A stretch of DNA of 64,000 nucleotides, taken from assembly GCA_023091665.1 (NCBI GenBank), contig JALJCQ010000026.1:1550001-1614000 (forward strand). The letters are read 5' to 3'. Position numbers and translations under genes: made by a program. The DNA is from Pythium myriotylum (lineage: Eukaryota; Oomycota; Peronosporomycetes; Pythiales; Pythiaceae). Below are positions 16,469 to 27,326 of this stretch, piece after piece. The notes beneath the pieces were generated by a model, which searched no databases, was not told the DNA's origin, and worked only from the letters and a program-made list of their open reading frames with translations. The first letter of the stretch is position 1. Each line of letters opens with the position of its first letter.

Positions 16469-18895
16469 TTACGCCGACGTCACCGTCACGTGGTGGACTT
16501 GGGGAGACGCCGACGCCGACTCGGGCGACGACGGCACCGAGGCACTCGAAGGCACCGACGCCGGCGAGGAGAACGGCGACGCGAGAGCAGTCTCGCCGCA
16601 CGAGCGACGAGGGAACGGGCCCGGCGTCGCGACAGCCGTAGCAGCCGTCATGTTTGGCGAGAGCACGACCGGAGTCGCCGCAGCCTGCGACTGCACGGGC
16701 GCCTTCGAAGCTGAGAATGGCACCGAGGCAGGTGCTGCGACCGGCGATGGAGCGACAGGCTTGGCCACCGGCACCGTCGCGGGGCGGACCACACTGGCCG
16801 GGGAGGCAACAGGGGTCACAGGAACCGGGGCAGGCTTGGCAGCGATGGGCTTTGGGGGGTCAGCAGCCGTCGGAGCCGTGACTGGGGCAGGTGTCGACAC
16901 GGCGGGTGCGGCTGGGACAACTGCAGGAGGAGACGGAGCAGCCGCTGGCGCCTGCGGAGGCGGGGTGACCACAACTGCCGTCGCCGTCAGTGCCGGGCTG
17001 ACAGCTCCGAGCTGCGGCAGCTTCTTGTGGGCGACGGCGCGCTTGTGGTAAGCACGCTTCGCTGCTCGCAGTTGGTTCTGCACCTGGCAGCGCGGGCACG
17101 GCCCACCCTTGCGATGTCGGTGCTTAGTGCCTTCGACCTTGTGCTCGGTGGCCTCGATCTTGCGCTTGAGCTCCTTGAGATCTTGTGGGAGGTTCGTGAG
17201 GTCGGGCAACGGCAGGTTTTCGAGCTTGGTCATGGCGAGCTTGGCGGCGAGGCCAGGGCGTCCATCCGGATCGTCACCAAACGAGTCAAAGGCATCGAAC
17301 GGGTCCGACTTGGACGACTTCTTGCGATCACCATCCACTCGAGGCTTCTTGGCCTTCTTCTCACCCTTGGTGAGCTTGGAATCTTTGCCGAGCGAGTTGG
17401 GCGAGAGCATGCCCATGCCGTTGGTACCGTTCTTCATGAGCACATCGGCGGCCTCGAGACCGGCGCCAAACAAGAGCGAGCCAGTCACTGAGGGCATCGA
17501 GTTGTGGTTTGGCACAGGGCCGATAGGCTCGCCGCCGGGCACGTTGAAGTTGACAAGCGTCACGCGGTCCTTGTATGGGTGGTGGAGCTTGCGCTTGTGT
17601 AGACAAGAGCTGAGGATGTGGCTCACCGTGCGGTTCTGGAACGTGCCAAAGTCGAGCGAGCTCCAGTCCTCAGTAGAGAAAGTCGTGTCAACGTTTGACG
17701 GGCTGCGCAGCGGCTGGTGGATCTTGTGGTCGCGTGGGCTCGAAGCCATCGTGAGCTTCTGCCGCACGTCGGCCGACGAGCCCATTAAGCTCGTCGAGGC
17801 CGACGTGAGCGACGCTGGCGGTGTGCGCAGCTCGGTCTTTTGGTTCACCGCAGCGGCAGCCACAGCAGCGGCGGTGGCCGCCTCGATCTCGAGGTCCCAT
17901 TGCAGGAACCGGTTCTCCCGGTCACAGAGCACCGAGTGGTCGATGGAGGAGAGCAGGTCCTGCTCGTACGAGTCCACTTCCATGCCCCAGATGTGGAGGT
18001 CGTCCTCGGCCGTCTTTGGCTCTTGGTCGAGCGGCCGCTTGGCGGTCTTCTGTGTGGAGGAGGCAGCGGCCTGCTGCTGCTGTTGCTTCTTGCGCATGAG
18101 CGCGTTCATGAGCACGAGATCGTCGTCCTCGTCGTCCTCGTCGTCGTCGTCAAAGAGCGCGGCCGTGACGGCCTTGCGGTCAAAGAGCGGGCCGCGGAAG
18201 CGGCTCGAGAGCGAGCTCGTGGTCGTGCTGAGCACGCTCGAGCTGTTGGCGTGCGAGCCGGCGACGCTCGTGGCCGTGGCGGGCGTGGTGGCCGCGGCGG
18301 GCGTCGGCGCCGGCGGCGTCGAGAGCAGCGTCGATCCGACGCCCGGGAGGTGGATGAGCGCGGCGTCGTAGGGGTCTTCGGTGCTGTCGAGGTCGAGCTC
18401 GAGCTCCATCCACCGCTGGAGGTCTTCGCGCTCGTCGTCGTCGTCGTCGTCGTCGTCGCCGAGGCTGCTGAGTCGGTGCTGCGAGCTGGCGGCGTCGGTC
18501 TCGTCGTCGGGGATGGATCCGTCGTCGTCGACGTCCATGTCGTCCGAGACGAATCCGTCGTCGTCGTCGTCGTCGGGCGAGCCCGTGACGAGGTCGACGT
18601 CGAGCGCGTCAAAGTCGAGCTCGTCGTCGTCGAGCTTGGCGCCGCCGCTGCTGCGGCGGCTGCAGCTCTCGTCGTCGGTCGTGTCGGCGACCGAGCCGCC
18701 CGAGCTCGAGCTTTCGTGCGCGGCGGCGGCGGCGAGCGGCAGCAGCTTGAGCAGCTGCTCGTCCTGGTGCGCGAGCGAGTCGACGCGCTGCGCCATCTCC
18801 GAGAGCGTGACGTGCGACTCGGAGAAGGCCTTCATGAGGTGGAGGAACTCGACGCACGTGGCGTCGGCGGGCGACGTCGTCGGCGTCTGGGGCAT
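16469..18895 (-). CDS. Large acidic low-complexity protein, function unknown
   Basis: Not recognised. The ATG at 18895 (MPQTPTTSPADATCVEFLHL) gives 808 residues; the frame is open further upstream but that extension is unlike the rest and is probably 5' leader. A short helical N-terminus (about 10-60) is followed by Asp/Glu-rich stretches encoded by GTC/GAC trinucleotide runs (roughly 90-250), Ala/Thr/Ser-rich linkers, and a more conserved-looking central block with DWSSLDFGTFQNRTVSHILS and NFNVPGGEPIGP. A Lys-rich likely nuclear signal precedes a basic helix that contains a CPRC pair near residue 585. The tail is Pro/Ala/Val-rich. The composition fits a nuclear regulatory or chromatin-associated protein, but that is inference only. 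Confidence 0.7.
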   Translation of the reverse strand: MPQTPTTSPADATCVEFLHLMKAFSESHVTLSEMAQRVDSLAHQDEQLLKLLPLAAAAAHESSSSGGSVADTTDDESCSRRSSGGAKLDDDELDFDALDVDLVTGSPDDDDDDGFVSDDMDVDDDGSIPDDETDAASSQHRLSSLGDDDDDDDDEREDLQRWMELELDLDSTEDPYDAALIHLPGVGSTLLSTPPAPTPAAATTPATATSVAGSHANSSSVLSTTTSSLSSRFRGPLFDRKAVTAALFDDDDEDDEDDDLVLMNALMRKKQQQQQAAASSTQKTAKRPLDQEPKTAEDDLHIWGMEVDSYEQDLLSSIDHSVLCDRENRFLQWDLEIEAATAAAVAAAAVNQKTELRTPPASLTSASTSLMGSSADVRQKLTMASSPRDHKIHQPLRSPSNVDTTFSTEDWSSLDFGTFQNRTVSHILSSCLHKRKLHHPYKDRVTLVNFNVPGGEPIGPVPNHNSMPSVTGSLLFGAGLEAADVLMKNGTNGMGMLSPNSLGKDSKLTKGEKKAKKPRVDGDRKKSSKSDPFDAFDSFGDDPDGRPGLAAKLAMTKLENLPLPDLTNLPQDLKELKRKIEATEHKVEGTKHRHRKGGPCPRCQVQNQLRAAKRAYHKRAVAHKKLPQLGAVSPALTATAVVVTPPPQAPAAAPSPPAVVPAAPAVSTPAPVTAPTAADPPKPIAAKPAPVPVTPVASPASVVRPATVPVAKPVAPSPVAAPASVPFSASKAPVQSQAAATPVVLSPNMTAATAVATPGPFPRRSCGETALASPFSSPASVPSSASVPSSPESASASPQVHHVTVTSA

Positions 18896-20342
18896 GCCAC
18901 TCGGGGAGTGCGCGCGGGCGGGCGAGAAGAGAAGAGATGACGCGAGAAGCGGCGAGGCGCTCGCGGATCCGAGCGCCAAGATGGAGGCCTCGCTGGTTTC
19001 GCGCGACACCACGACAGCCCACGTTGGCGCAAAGAACCTGCGAAATTTGATGCGAGCGCTCCTTTCCCAGGGGACCAGATGGCTCACTGCTTGCAAGTTT
19101 CGGCGAGGATCGAGGATCAGAGGTTCTTTGTCAAGTGCTTCGCATAGGATCTTCGCGTGAAGAGGAGATGCTCTTGATCGATGGATCAAGTTATACAGGT
19201 CTTGAAGATGCGCGCGACCCGCGAAAGTGCCAGTTTGATTATCCAAATTTTTGCACCCACCTCGGCCAAAACCTCATAAATCACGCCGGCTGGACGCGCC
19301 CCTAGCCCTATCCCGCGAGGTTTTTTGTCGGCGAGCGGTAAATTATGTGTATCCTCGCGTAAGCTAACCGACCCACGCAAGTCTCAGTGGGACAGCTCGC
19401 TTGCAGCGCATTAAGTTTCCGAGGCTTTCGAAACGAGACACGTGGCCGCCTTTTTGAACACCGTGTTGGAAACGTCTGCAGGTAATTTTCGCTCGCTGGG
19501 GCCGGGTGTTTCCAACACGAGTGTTGCATTGGCGTTAAAGTGGCGGGCGTTGGCGTCGGCCGTTTCATCCCCCCAATCGACTTCACAGTCAACTGAGGAG
19601 TGATCGTCACGATGGGTTCACCTCAGCAGCTGAGTTGGCGTCCGCTGATCAGATCCCCGGACGCCAACGCGTCTCCCTCGCGTTGGCGCGCGCGAAATGA
19701 TTTCTCGCACCCGCCCCCACGCCAACGCGCCAACGCACCAACTTACCAACACGTTAACTCGGGCGTGTTGGTTCTGTTAGTTCCATGCCGCTGACCAACA
19801 GACACAATGTCAGTATCTCATCAATGAGACAGACCTCCTCACGAGAGCCTGTGGATCCATCCTCTCGGGTCGAGCCCGCCGGCTCCCTGCCTCAAGATCG
19901 CAGTGTCCTCTGCCGCTCGAAGGAGGACACTCCCACTCGTGCGCGCAGGCTCGCCCATGGGGTCAGAGCGCGGCCTGCTCGCCGCTGGGATGGACGGCGG
20001 CTCGGTCGCCATGTCGTGCCTGCGACACGAGCCGCGAGGTGACGAGGGCGCCAGGCGAGTGACCTCCACGACAGTGACGACGACCACCAGGAAGAACCGG
20101 ACTCTCAAAATGCGGTGGCTTTATGTATTAGTATGTTACTTTGCGATGGGCTCCGGAGACGCCCACCGGCTCCCTACACGGACACGCTGCGCACTAGCAG
20201 ACTCGCGCAGCCCCCACGGACCAGCTCGTTCTCCTTCGACGCTGTCGCTCGCACCCGGCGGCGATCGCCTTTCGTTCGGCGAGTTTGCACACGGAATCCG
20301 CCGGCGTCGACCACGAGACAGCGCGAGAGGCAAAGCAAGCGC
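18896..20342. other. Intergenic with CCAACG/GTTGG-rich patch
   Basis: About 1.4 kb with no supported gene; open frames here are antisense or chance. The stretch 19490-19780 is unusually dense in CCAACG/CGTTGG words on both strands, like a degenerate minisatellite. The same word recurs in the intron of the next gene. Confidence 0.5.
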
Positions 20343-21645
20343 TTAGAACTCGTACGACTCTCGTCGTGGCCGTGGCGAAGACACTCGTCGCACCACCTGC
20401 GGCTCATCGGGGCCCGTGTGGACCGTGAACAACGGCTCCGCCTGAGGGTACTGCCCGCCGCCCTGGCCCGAGCTCATCTGTGTGTGGTAGTTGTGTTCCT
20501 GGTAGGTCGGTGCCGCCGGCTGTGGCTGGTAGGCAGGTGCTGGCGGAGGCGGCTGGTGGTACGCGGGGGCAGGGGCCGGAACAGGAGCCTGCTGCTGGTA
20601 GCTGTGCTCCTGGTACGTCTGCACGGGCTGCGGCGGTGGCGGAACAGGGGCGGCCTGTGCGACAGGCAGGCTCGAGTTCTGCTTGAAGAACGTCGGAGCG
20701 TTCGCAGCCGCCGCCGGGCGCACCGTCTTGACCGGACCCTGCTGCGCCTGCTGCGCACCAAAGCCGCCATTACGTCCGCCGTGGGGCGACGGCTGGGCGT
20801 TGTCGTTGTAGTACTGGATGGCACGGTTCGTGGGCGTGGTCGGGTTGGCGGGAGCGCGCTGCGCGTACGGAGCGTAGGCGACAGCGTTGGTGGCCGTGCC
20901 CGGTCCGCCGGCCGCCTTGGTCATAGCAGCTGGCGTCGCGGTCATTTCGTTGTCGTCGTCGTCTTCGGAAGCGCGCGAGCGTCGGACGAGCACCAAGAAG
21001 ATCACCGCGACGGCGATGACACCGATGGCGGCGCCGACGATGCCGAACACCACGGTCATGTCGGTGCCGCTGCTCTTGGACGACGAGTCCTTGTCGCTCG
21101 TGCTGTTGTTGGAGGAGGACGCGGTCGAGTTGTTGGACGTCGTCGACGTCGAGTTGGTACTCGTGCCGGCCTTGGAAGAGTGGCCGGCCGTGCCTGCTCC
21201 ACCATTCCCATTGGAACCCGAGGACGTCGTGGTGGTTCCTCCTCCAGTGGTCTTGCTCGAGGTGCCCGATCCACTCGACGTGGTGCTGTCCTCGGCCCAG
21301 TACGTCGTGCAGTCCTCGCCGAACGGGCACTTGCCCGAGACGATCTCGAAGCATCCGTTGTTCTCGAACGTCACGCACACCGGACACTTTTCATTCGCGA
21401 TCGTGCAGGTCACGCCGTCGCCGCCGCCCTTGACGCACGTCGACACGGCTTTGCACTGCTTCTCGATGCTCTTGGCAGTCGCGAGCTCTCGCGCCAACGC
21501 GAGCGGCATCGCCAACGCTGCTGCACCAACACCACAACCACTTGTTAGAGGAGGGGGGAAAAACGACGCCTTGGCGAAACGCCAACGCCAACGCCAACTC
21601 ACCGGCAGCGAGCGCGGCCAACGCGCCGAGTCGCACGGCCTTCAT
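20343..21645 (-). CDS. Secreted-type single-pass membrane protein, Ser/Thr-rich
   Basis: Two exons on the minus strand, 21645-21603 and 21520-20343, joined across an 82-base intron with GTGAGT and GTGCAG ends; splicing restores an uninterrupted 406-residue frame and a clean signal peptide (MKAVRLGALAALAAAALAMP). The ectodomain holds a compact cysteine-rich region of about ten Cys (residues 35-90), then a Ser/Thr/Asn-rich stalk likely to be O-glycosylated. One membrane helix follows (TVVFGIVGAAIGVIAVAVIF), then a basic stop-transfer RRSR, an acidic cluster, and a Pro/Gln/Tyr-rich cytoplasmic tail with repeated TYQEH and APAYHQ-like units. The layout suggests a cell-surface sensor or wall-anchor; no family is recognised. 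The intron is rich in GTTGGC repeats. Confidence 0.82.
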
Positions 21646-22590
21646 GGTCTCTCAGCGCGGTCCGGAGGCGGCGGGAAGAAGGCGCTCGAGTCCTCGTGAG
21701 CTCCGGCGACGTGGGCGCCGTCTCCTTGGAGGATGTATGGCGCTCTGGCTCGCGCCCCACCGGCACTACTGTGGCCCGGCCCCACGACGACCGCCCTGTC
21801 TCTGGCACGCTTTCCGGAAGCCCTAGACGTCAGCACGTGTCGTCTGGTTGCGCTGAACATTCCGATCCGGGAAACGTCTTGGAATTTGTATGGATGAGAA
21901 CCGACCCACAGCCCTGGGGGGTCTATTTGCCCTACCCCTCCGCAAGTCACAGAGAAGACACCTTTTCGCGGTGGAGATGTCTTCTCAAAGGAGCAAGTTC
22001 CCGGCTATCCTTTGGTGGCTGCGATTGGTGGAAATGGATCTTGAAGGCTTTTGAGTGGTTGAAATACAATAGAGTAGTAGTAGCCCCGATATTACTACCC
22101 CGCCTGTGAACCCATCCTCCACGGCCTCCGGCTTGGTCGAGGTCGTCACTGATCATGTCCAAACTCCTGTGCGACACCACAGCGTCATCAGCGCCGTGAC
22201 GCGACGGCTGGCGGGCAGAACACCTCTCTCCAGTTGGTGAGCGCGGCGCTTCTTCCGATCCTCGGCGACCGACTGGGTTTTCCTGTCGGTTGGTTGTAGA
22301 GGTTGCTGATGATCTGGGGCGCTTTTCCGGAGAACTGATGCCAAAGGGGTAGGGGGCGCACCTCCCCTTTAGTCATACTGTTTGAGGTTGCACGAAGGTA
22401 CCGCGCATCTCCCTCTCCATTCAACTTCCATTTTCCACCAATCATTGTGGTGTGATAATTTAAACCAATCACCTCGCTTGACCCCATTAATCCACGGTAT
22501 CTCAGTAACTGACTGACCCCAACAACGGACCCATCGCGAAGCTTGGTCATCAACTGGCGAGACCTCCCTGAGATCGGAAGAAGAACGGAG
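21646..22590. other. Divergent intergenic region
   Basis: About 945 bases between the surface protein and the EI24-like gene, presumably holding both promoters. ATCATTGTGG near 22441 and several CCAAT words nearby resemble core elements. No gene is seen. Confidence 0.5.
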
Positions 22591-23397
22591 ATGACCACCT
22601 ACGTCGCGCAGGGCATCGCCTACTACCTCACGCACCCGCGGCTCTGGCTGCTCACCATCTGTCCGCTGCTGCTCACGATCGTCGTGGCCGTCGGATCCGT
22701 CGTCGTGCTCTTCGCCGCCGCGCTCTACCCTCAGGCCGATGGCCTCGCCGACGCCGGCGTGCCCGACGGTCTCGCCTGGGTGCTCGCCATCCTGCTCGTC
22801 GTGATCGAGATCTTCCTCGTCACGCTCATCTACTCGCTCGTCGTGATGCCGTGCTACCAAGACAAGGTCTTCGAGAAAGTCATGGAGGCCAAGGGCTTTG
22901 GCGACCTCGTGCAGAACGAGGAGAACCACGCGGGATGCTGCCGCGTCTGCGCGTCCTGCTGCCGTGTGAGCGTGTGGTTCCGCCTGCTGCTGCTCATCGC
23001 AACGCTGCCGCTCAACTTGATCCCGGTCATCGGCACGATCATTTACCTCTGGCTCAACGGCTACATCCTCGCGTGGGAGTACCACTTGTACTACTTTGAG
23101 CTGAAGGGATACCGCTACGTGGACCAGAAGGCCATCGTGGACGCGCGTAAACCACAGTACTCGTCGTTCGGCATGCAGGCGTTGTTCCTCGAGATGATTC
23201 CGGGCTTTGGGCCGCTTTTCCTCTTCACGAATACAGTCAGCGCCGCGCTCTTTGCCGCCGATATCGAACGCGAGCTTCGCCAAAACCAACCATACTACGA
23301 CCCTAACGCTGCCCAGCCAGGTGTCACTCAGCCGACGAGTACTGCTCCGCTTCGAGCCAACCAAGGCGGCCAGCCCGCGGGCTACAACGTCGTGTAA
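22591..23397 (+). CDS. EI24/CysZ-like polytopic membrane protein
   Basis: A 268-residue protein starting at the ATG 22591 (MTTYVAQGIAYYLTHPRLWL), which is preferred over an upstream non-ATG extension. It has an amphipathic N-terminus, two long hydrophobic segments (about 20-45 and 60-90), a Cys-rich loop with CCRVCASCC, and two further hydrophobic segments with the IPVIGT turn and a final IPGFGPLFLF segment. This hairpin arrangement and the repeated P-x-x-G turns match the EI24 domain family, which includes yeast spore-wall proteins LDS/RRT8, bacterial CysZ and animal EI24. Biological role here is unknown. Its 3' end lies only 33 bases from the convergent channel gene E. Confidence 0.7.
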   Translation: MTTYVAQGIAYYLTHPRLWLLTICPLLLTIVVAVGSVVVLFAAALYPQADGLADAGVPDGLAWVLAILLVVIEIFLVTLIYSLVVMPCYQDKVFEKVMEAKGFGDLVQNEENHAGCCRVCASCCRVSVWFRLLLLIATLPLNLIPVIGTIIYLWLNGYILAWEYHLYYFELKGYRYVDQKAIVDARKPQYSSFGMQALFLEMIPGFGPLFLFTNTVSAALFAADIERELRQNQPYYDPNAAQPGVTQPTSTAPLRANQGGQPAGYNVV

Positions 23398-23430
23398 TTG
23401 AGATCTTCGCTAATTTTTGGAATGAAATAA

Positions 23431-26400
23431 TTAATCCACTCCCGGGTTCTTGGTGGTTCGCGACCAGATTGCTGATATAGACGCATGCCGCGCAACCTCC
23501 GCAGTGGCAGCTTGCTGTGGAGGTGATCCTGTGAGCGCCTGCTGGAGCGAAAGCAATCGACGCCGTGTGGAGATGCTAACACTCTTGGATCGCGTAGTCG
23601 TCTGAACTGCTTGTGGGGAACGCGAGGCCTGCCGTCGAGGAGTCGGTGGTGAAGACGTTGACGGTAAATGACTCAGCATGTGCACACTTCGATGGTCGAG
23701 AGCTTCCTCATCGAACGTCGACTGCATTGCGTCTGGCTCGGATGAGTATACTGAGGGACGACCTCGCACTTGGCTGTTTCCAGACGAAGACGACGCGTTT
23801 GCACCAGCTACAAGCGCAGCTGCCTCGTGAAGTGCTGCCAGCTCGTCTGGGCTCAGCATGCGAGGCACTTGGAGCTCGCCACCGTCGCGCCATTCGCTGC
23901 GCCCACTCTCAATCTGATCGCTTGTGTTCATGCTGCTTCGTCGTCGGAGCAACGCACCTCCGTGGCTTTCAGTGCTGCTATGGCGAGAACTGCGTCGGCG
24001 CAAGAGTGCACTGTGTTGTATTGTCTGCGTATAGCGACTCAAATCCTCGGTTCGGTGAAGTCGTTCCTCCATCCGACCGACTTTTGCGTCCAAGCGGGTC
24101 AGTGTGTCTGTTAGAACTTGGATGGAGTGGAGCAGAGTTGCTTGGGACTGTGACAGCTCGTCGAGCATTCTACGCGTCTCGACTAGCTCGTCATTCGTTT
24201 CGTTGCTTGTTGTATCATTAGGGGTACTCGTTGTCGAAGAGACCACAGCCCCTGCAGTCACAGGCGGCGTCTTTTTGTCCTCATGATGGTTCGTAATTCT
24301 CTCTGCGGTTCGTGTCCGCTGTAGTGACGCTCGTGATCCATTGGAACGTGACGACGCAAGGAAACTATGCCGACGTAGCGATGCTTGCGCCGCGTTTGGT
24401 TCCACAACAATAGGAAGTCTCAAGGGATCATGTCGCGTGAGTAAGTCTATTGCTAGCACTTTGATGAGGATCTTAGCAGCTTCTCGAGTCGACAATGGCT
24501 TATCCCCGATTGTGTTGATCTTCGAAGTCGTCGTCTGTCGATTGAGTCCCGGTTGGCTGGCCGTCGACTGTGGATGAGGAGCAATCTGGGCAGCACCCGG
24601 AGGAGTTCCTGTCAAGACCTCACTTTGGCGATTAGCGATGTGATGGTTTTTTGCGACTTCCCAGAGGACCGGATACTCTCCGCTGTCAAGAGCGGAGCGA
24701 AGAACTCGCCGTAGTATTCCTTCGCGATCGTCAGCGAACCTATTAATCAGCTCCTCGAAGGTGGCTCGGTGCAGCACGCAGAACTCAGTGTGGGTCGTAG
24801 CTCTTACGTACATTGGGTATTTGTAGTCAATTATAAGAGCTAGCTGTCCGAGCGAAGCACCAACAACGAGTCGCTGCATTGCAGCTCCTGCTACGCCGAC
24901 TTTTTGTGGTGAGCCCCCGATTGCCGATCCTCGCCCAAATGTGTCGCTGTTGGCCATAAACTCACAGGATCCTCGTTGCACAAGCAGCATTTCAGAGCCA
25001 ACCTCGCCCTTACGGCGAACGAAATCATCCTTCAAATATACACGAGATGCCACCCGCACGATCAGCGCGCTCATCAGATCGGCACTGCATCCCTTCCAGA
25101 GTGGAAGACGGCCTAGTGTCGTTGTGTACCTGCATAACGCCACCTCTAGCGCCAATGGAGCGTTGAGCTGCTCTGAGGCGAACTGCAATAGGTTACTATC
25201 CCCGTCGATAGAGCGATATTCCTCCCACAAGTGTGTGTAATACTGTTTTACACGGTCTCGCAGGTGGGGTGGCAGATCGAGCTTGATCATTCGCGCTGAC
25301 ACTGATGCGAGAGACTTCTCGAGGAGATAGGCTGAATTGGTATCACGCTCAAAGAGGGCGTTCAACAACAAAGTCACCGCGAAGCGAGCAAAGGCAAACG
25401 CAGGAATCACAACACCGAGTGCAACCACAAGAAGAACATAGACCTCCATGTCCACAGTCGGAGTCGCGAGACCTTGAGTAGTCCGAGTGGACGAGTGGAT
25501 CGAGGTTGTGCTGTCTCCAACGAAGAGAAGGCAGATGTCGACCACAGCACGAATGTAAGCATCCCAAACTCCTCTTTTGGGCTCCTGGATAGACGTCGGT
25601 GTTGCTGCTAGCACTGTATACCAACCGCAAGACAGGTAGTGGATCATCAATGCGAGGCCAACCGTGACTTCACCAAAAACTGTAGCAATAGAGATTGGTA
25701 CCCCATGGTCCTTGAGCAAACCCAGTATCCATGTTACGGCGCGAGATTGACGAATTGTGCGGATTGACCTAGGCACGAGCCGAAACTTGAGTAGCCGTAA
25801 CGTACTTCCAATGTGATATAGGGTGGGATGGGAGTGAATCAACGGCCTGACTTTTGAAGACAAACAGTATCCAAGCGTCTCGAGCGGTAGGGAGGCTAGC
25901 ATATCCAGTACGAATGCTCCTCGCAGGTACTCACGAGCAATGCCGAGTCGAGACGACCGAACTGTTACTGAGTATTCCGGGCCGCGAATGAAATTGGTGT
26001 TGAAGCGGACGAGGATGTCGACTATCCAAATAACTTCGAGGGCAACGTTGATCTTGATCATATTCTTCTGTATCGTCGCATCAGCCGACAACGCTAAGAG
26101 TGTGGGTGCAAATGGGGTGTATAGGAGCTGGAAGGGCCAACAAAGCGAGCACAGACACGTGATGTATCACAGTCGTGTTTCCGACTGGCGAGATCGGCTG
26201 ACTAAGTTCCATGACCCACCTCTTGAAACGCCCATGCAGCTTCCTCGTCTGCCGCGACAGTGAGAATCGTCTGCTCCCTCTGAGCCTGTACGTGGGCGAT
26301 TCAGAGGCACTCTCAGCTGTAGTGACTGGCGCCGAGGTCGCGTTCGTCGAGCCTTCGTTGGATCGTCGTCGCATGCGCTCGATTGTCAGTGACGACCCGA

Positions 26401-26821
26401 GTCGTGAGAGTGAGTTGCGCAAATCCTCGGCGCTGCTCGTGCGCTGCATGCGCCCGCTTCGACTTGTCGCCGCGTACGTCGTCGCGACCGACGGCGGCTG
26501 GAACATGGGCGCGCGGCGCGACGCTGGCCGCGAGAGCGAGAACTGGCGCAGCAGCGTCTCGTAGTTGGCCGTGCGCGCGTGGAGCGAGTCCGAGTGGTCC
26601 GTATCCAGCACACTGAAGGTCTGCGCAGGCCGCGAGCTCGGCGGCACGGAGAAAGAGCTCTTGTGGGGCACTGCCGCCGGCGGCGCTCTCGCTTGGAGCG
26701 GCGCATCGACGCTGCTGGCCGTGTACGCGATCGCCGGCGCGAGGTCCAGCGGCGGGAGCGTCGGCGGCGCTGTAGAAGTCGGCTGGCCGTCGCCTACGTC
26801 CACCGCCGGGAGGGAAGACAT
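23431..26821 (-). pseudogene. CNBD ion channel E (divergent; frame change in S1)
   Basis: A voltage-gated-like cation channel with C-terminal cyclic-nucleotide-binding domain. The first part starts at ATG 26821 (MSSLPAVDVGDG) and reads to 26081. The rest of the channel lies in another frame from about 26150 down to 23431. The two frames overlap inside the first transmembrane segment (about 26120-26150), where the upstream frame gives SVLALLAL and the downstream frame gives the family-conserved QLLYTPF; a one-base shift, or a short intron of length 1 mod 3, would join them. It is the most diverged member and lacks the homogenised pore tract. Its phosphate-binding cassette reads GQLALIIDYKYP, losing both the Glu and the Arg that contact cyclic nucleotide. 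The C-terminus has a coiled coil. It could be a pseudogene or a spliced gene. Confidence 0.7.
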
Positions 26822-27326
26822 GAACGCACGGAGAGAGTCGGCCGCGGGTGCCTGCCGGCGCACGACCAGGACCAGGTTATCCCCATGCTCGACGTGCCCA
26901 TTTTAGCACTGCTGCCTTTTGGTTCCCATAGTGACATCGCGTTGAACCTCGTTAGACTGACTGTTCCTCCTCCCGCGCAAACCCCACATTTGACTTGAAT
27001 GGAGAGAGACAAGAGGAAGCGACGACGACTGCGCAGGCGATGTGGAGAGAAGCGCGGGTAGGGGACGCGAGCGAGGCCCTCTGTGAGGTCGGTCCGATGC
27101 TAAGAATGGAGCGCGGGGGTCGGGCGGTCTCCGCGCGGGAAACTCGTCGCTCGGTTGCAAGTACAGTATTGGGTCGGGTCGGAGATGGGGGAGGTATTTG
27201 TGCGTGGTGGCTATTCTCGGTGGCGCGTGGCGATGGACTCGCACAGAGATAGCTCCTCATAACAGCTTTCGCGTTGATTTTACTGCCCGAGTGACGGAAG
27301 AGCTGCAACATTTGCGAGCTGTCGGC
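26822..27326. other. Bidirectional promoter region of channels E and A
   Basis: About 505 bases separate the likely starts of the head-to-head channels E (minus) and A (plus). No other gene is supported. Shared control of the pair is possible but not shown. Confidence 0.5.

Noticed and set aside
20115..21548. 477-residue open frame antisense to the surface protein
   Set aside because: Arg/Gly/Val-rich mirror frame; the minus-strand gene has a signal peptide, spliced intron and membrane helix.
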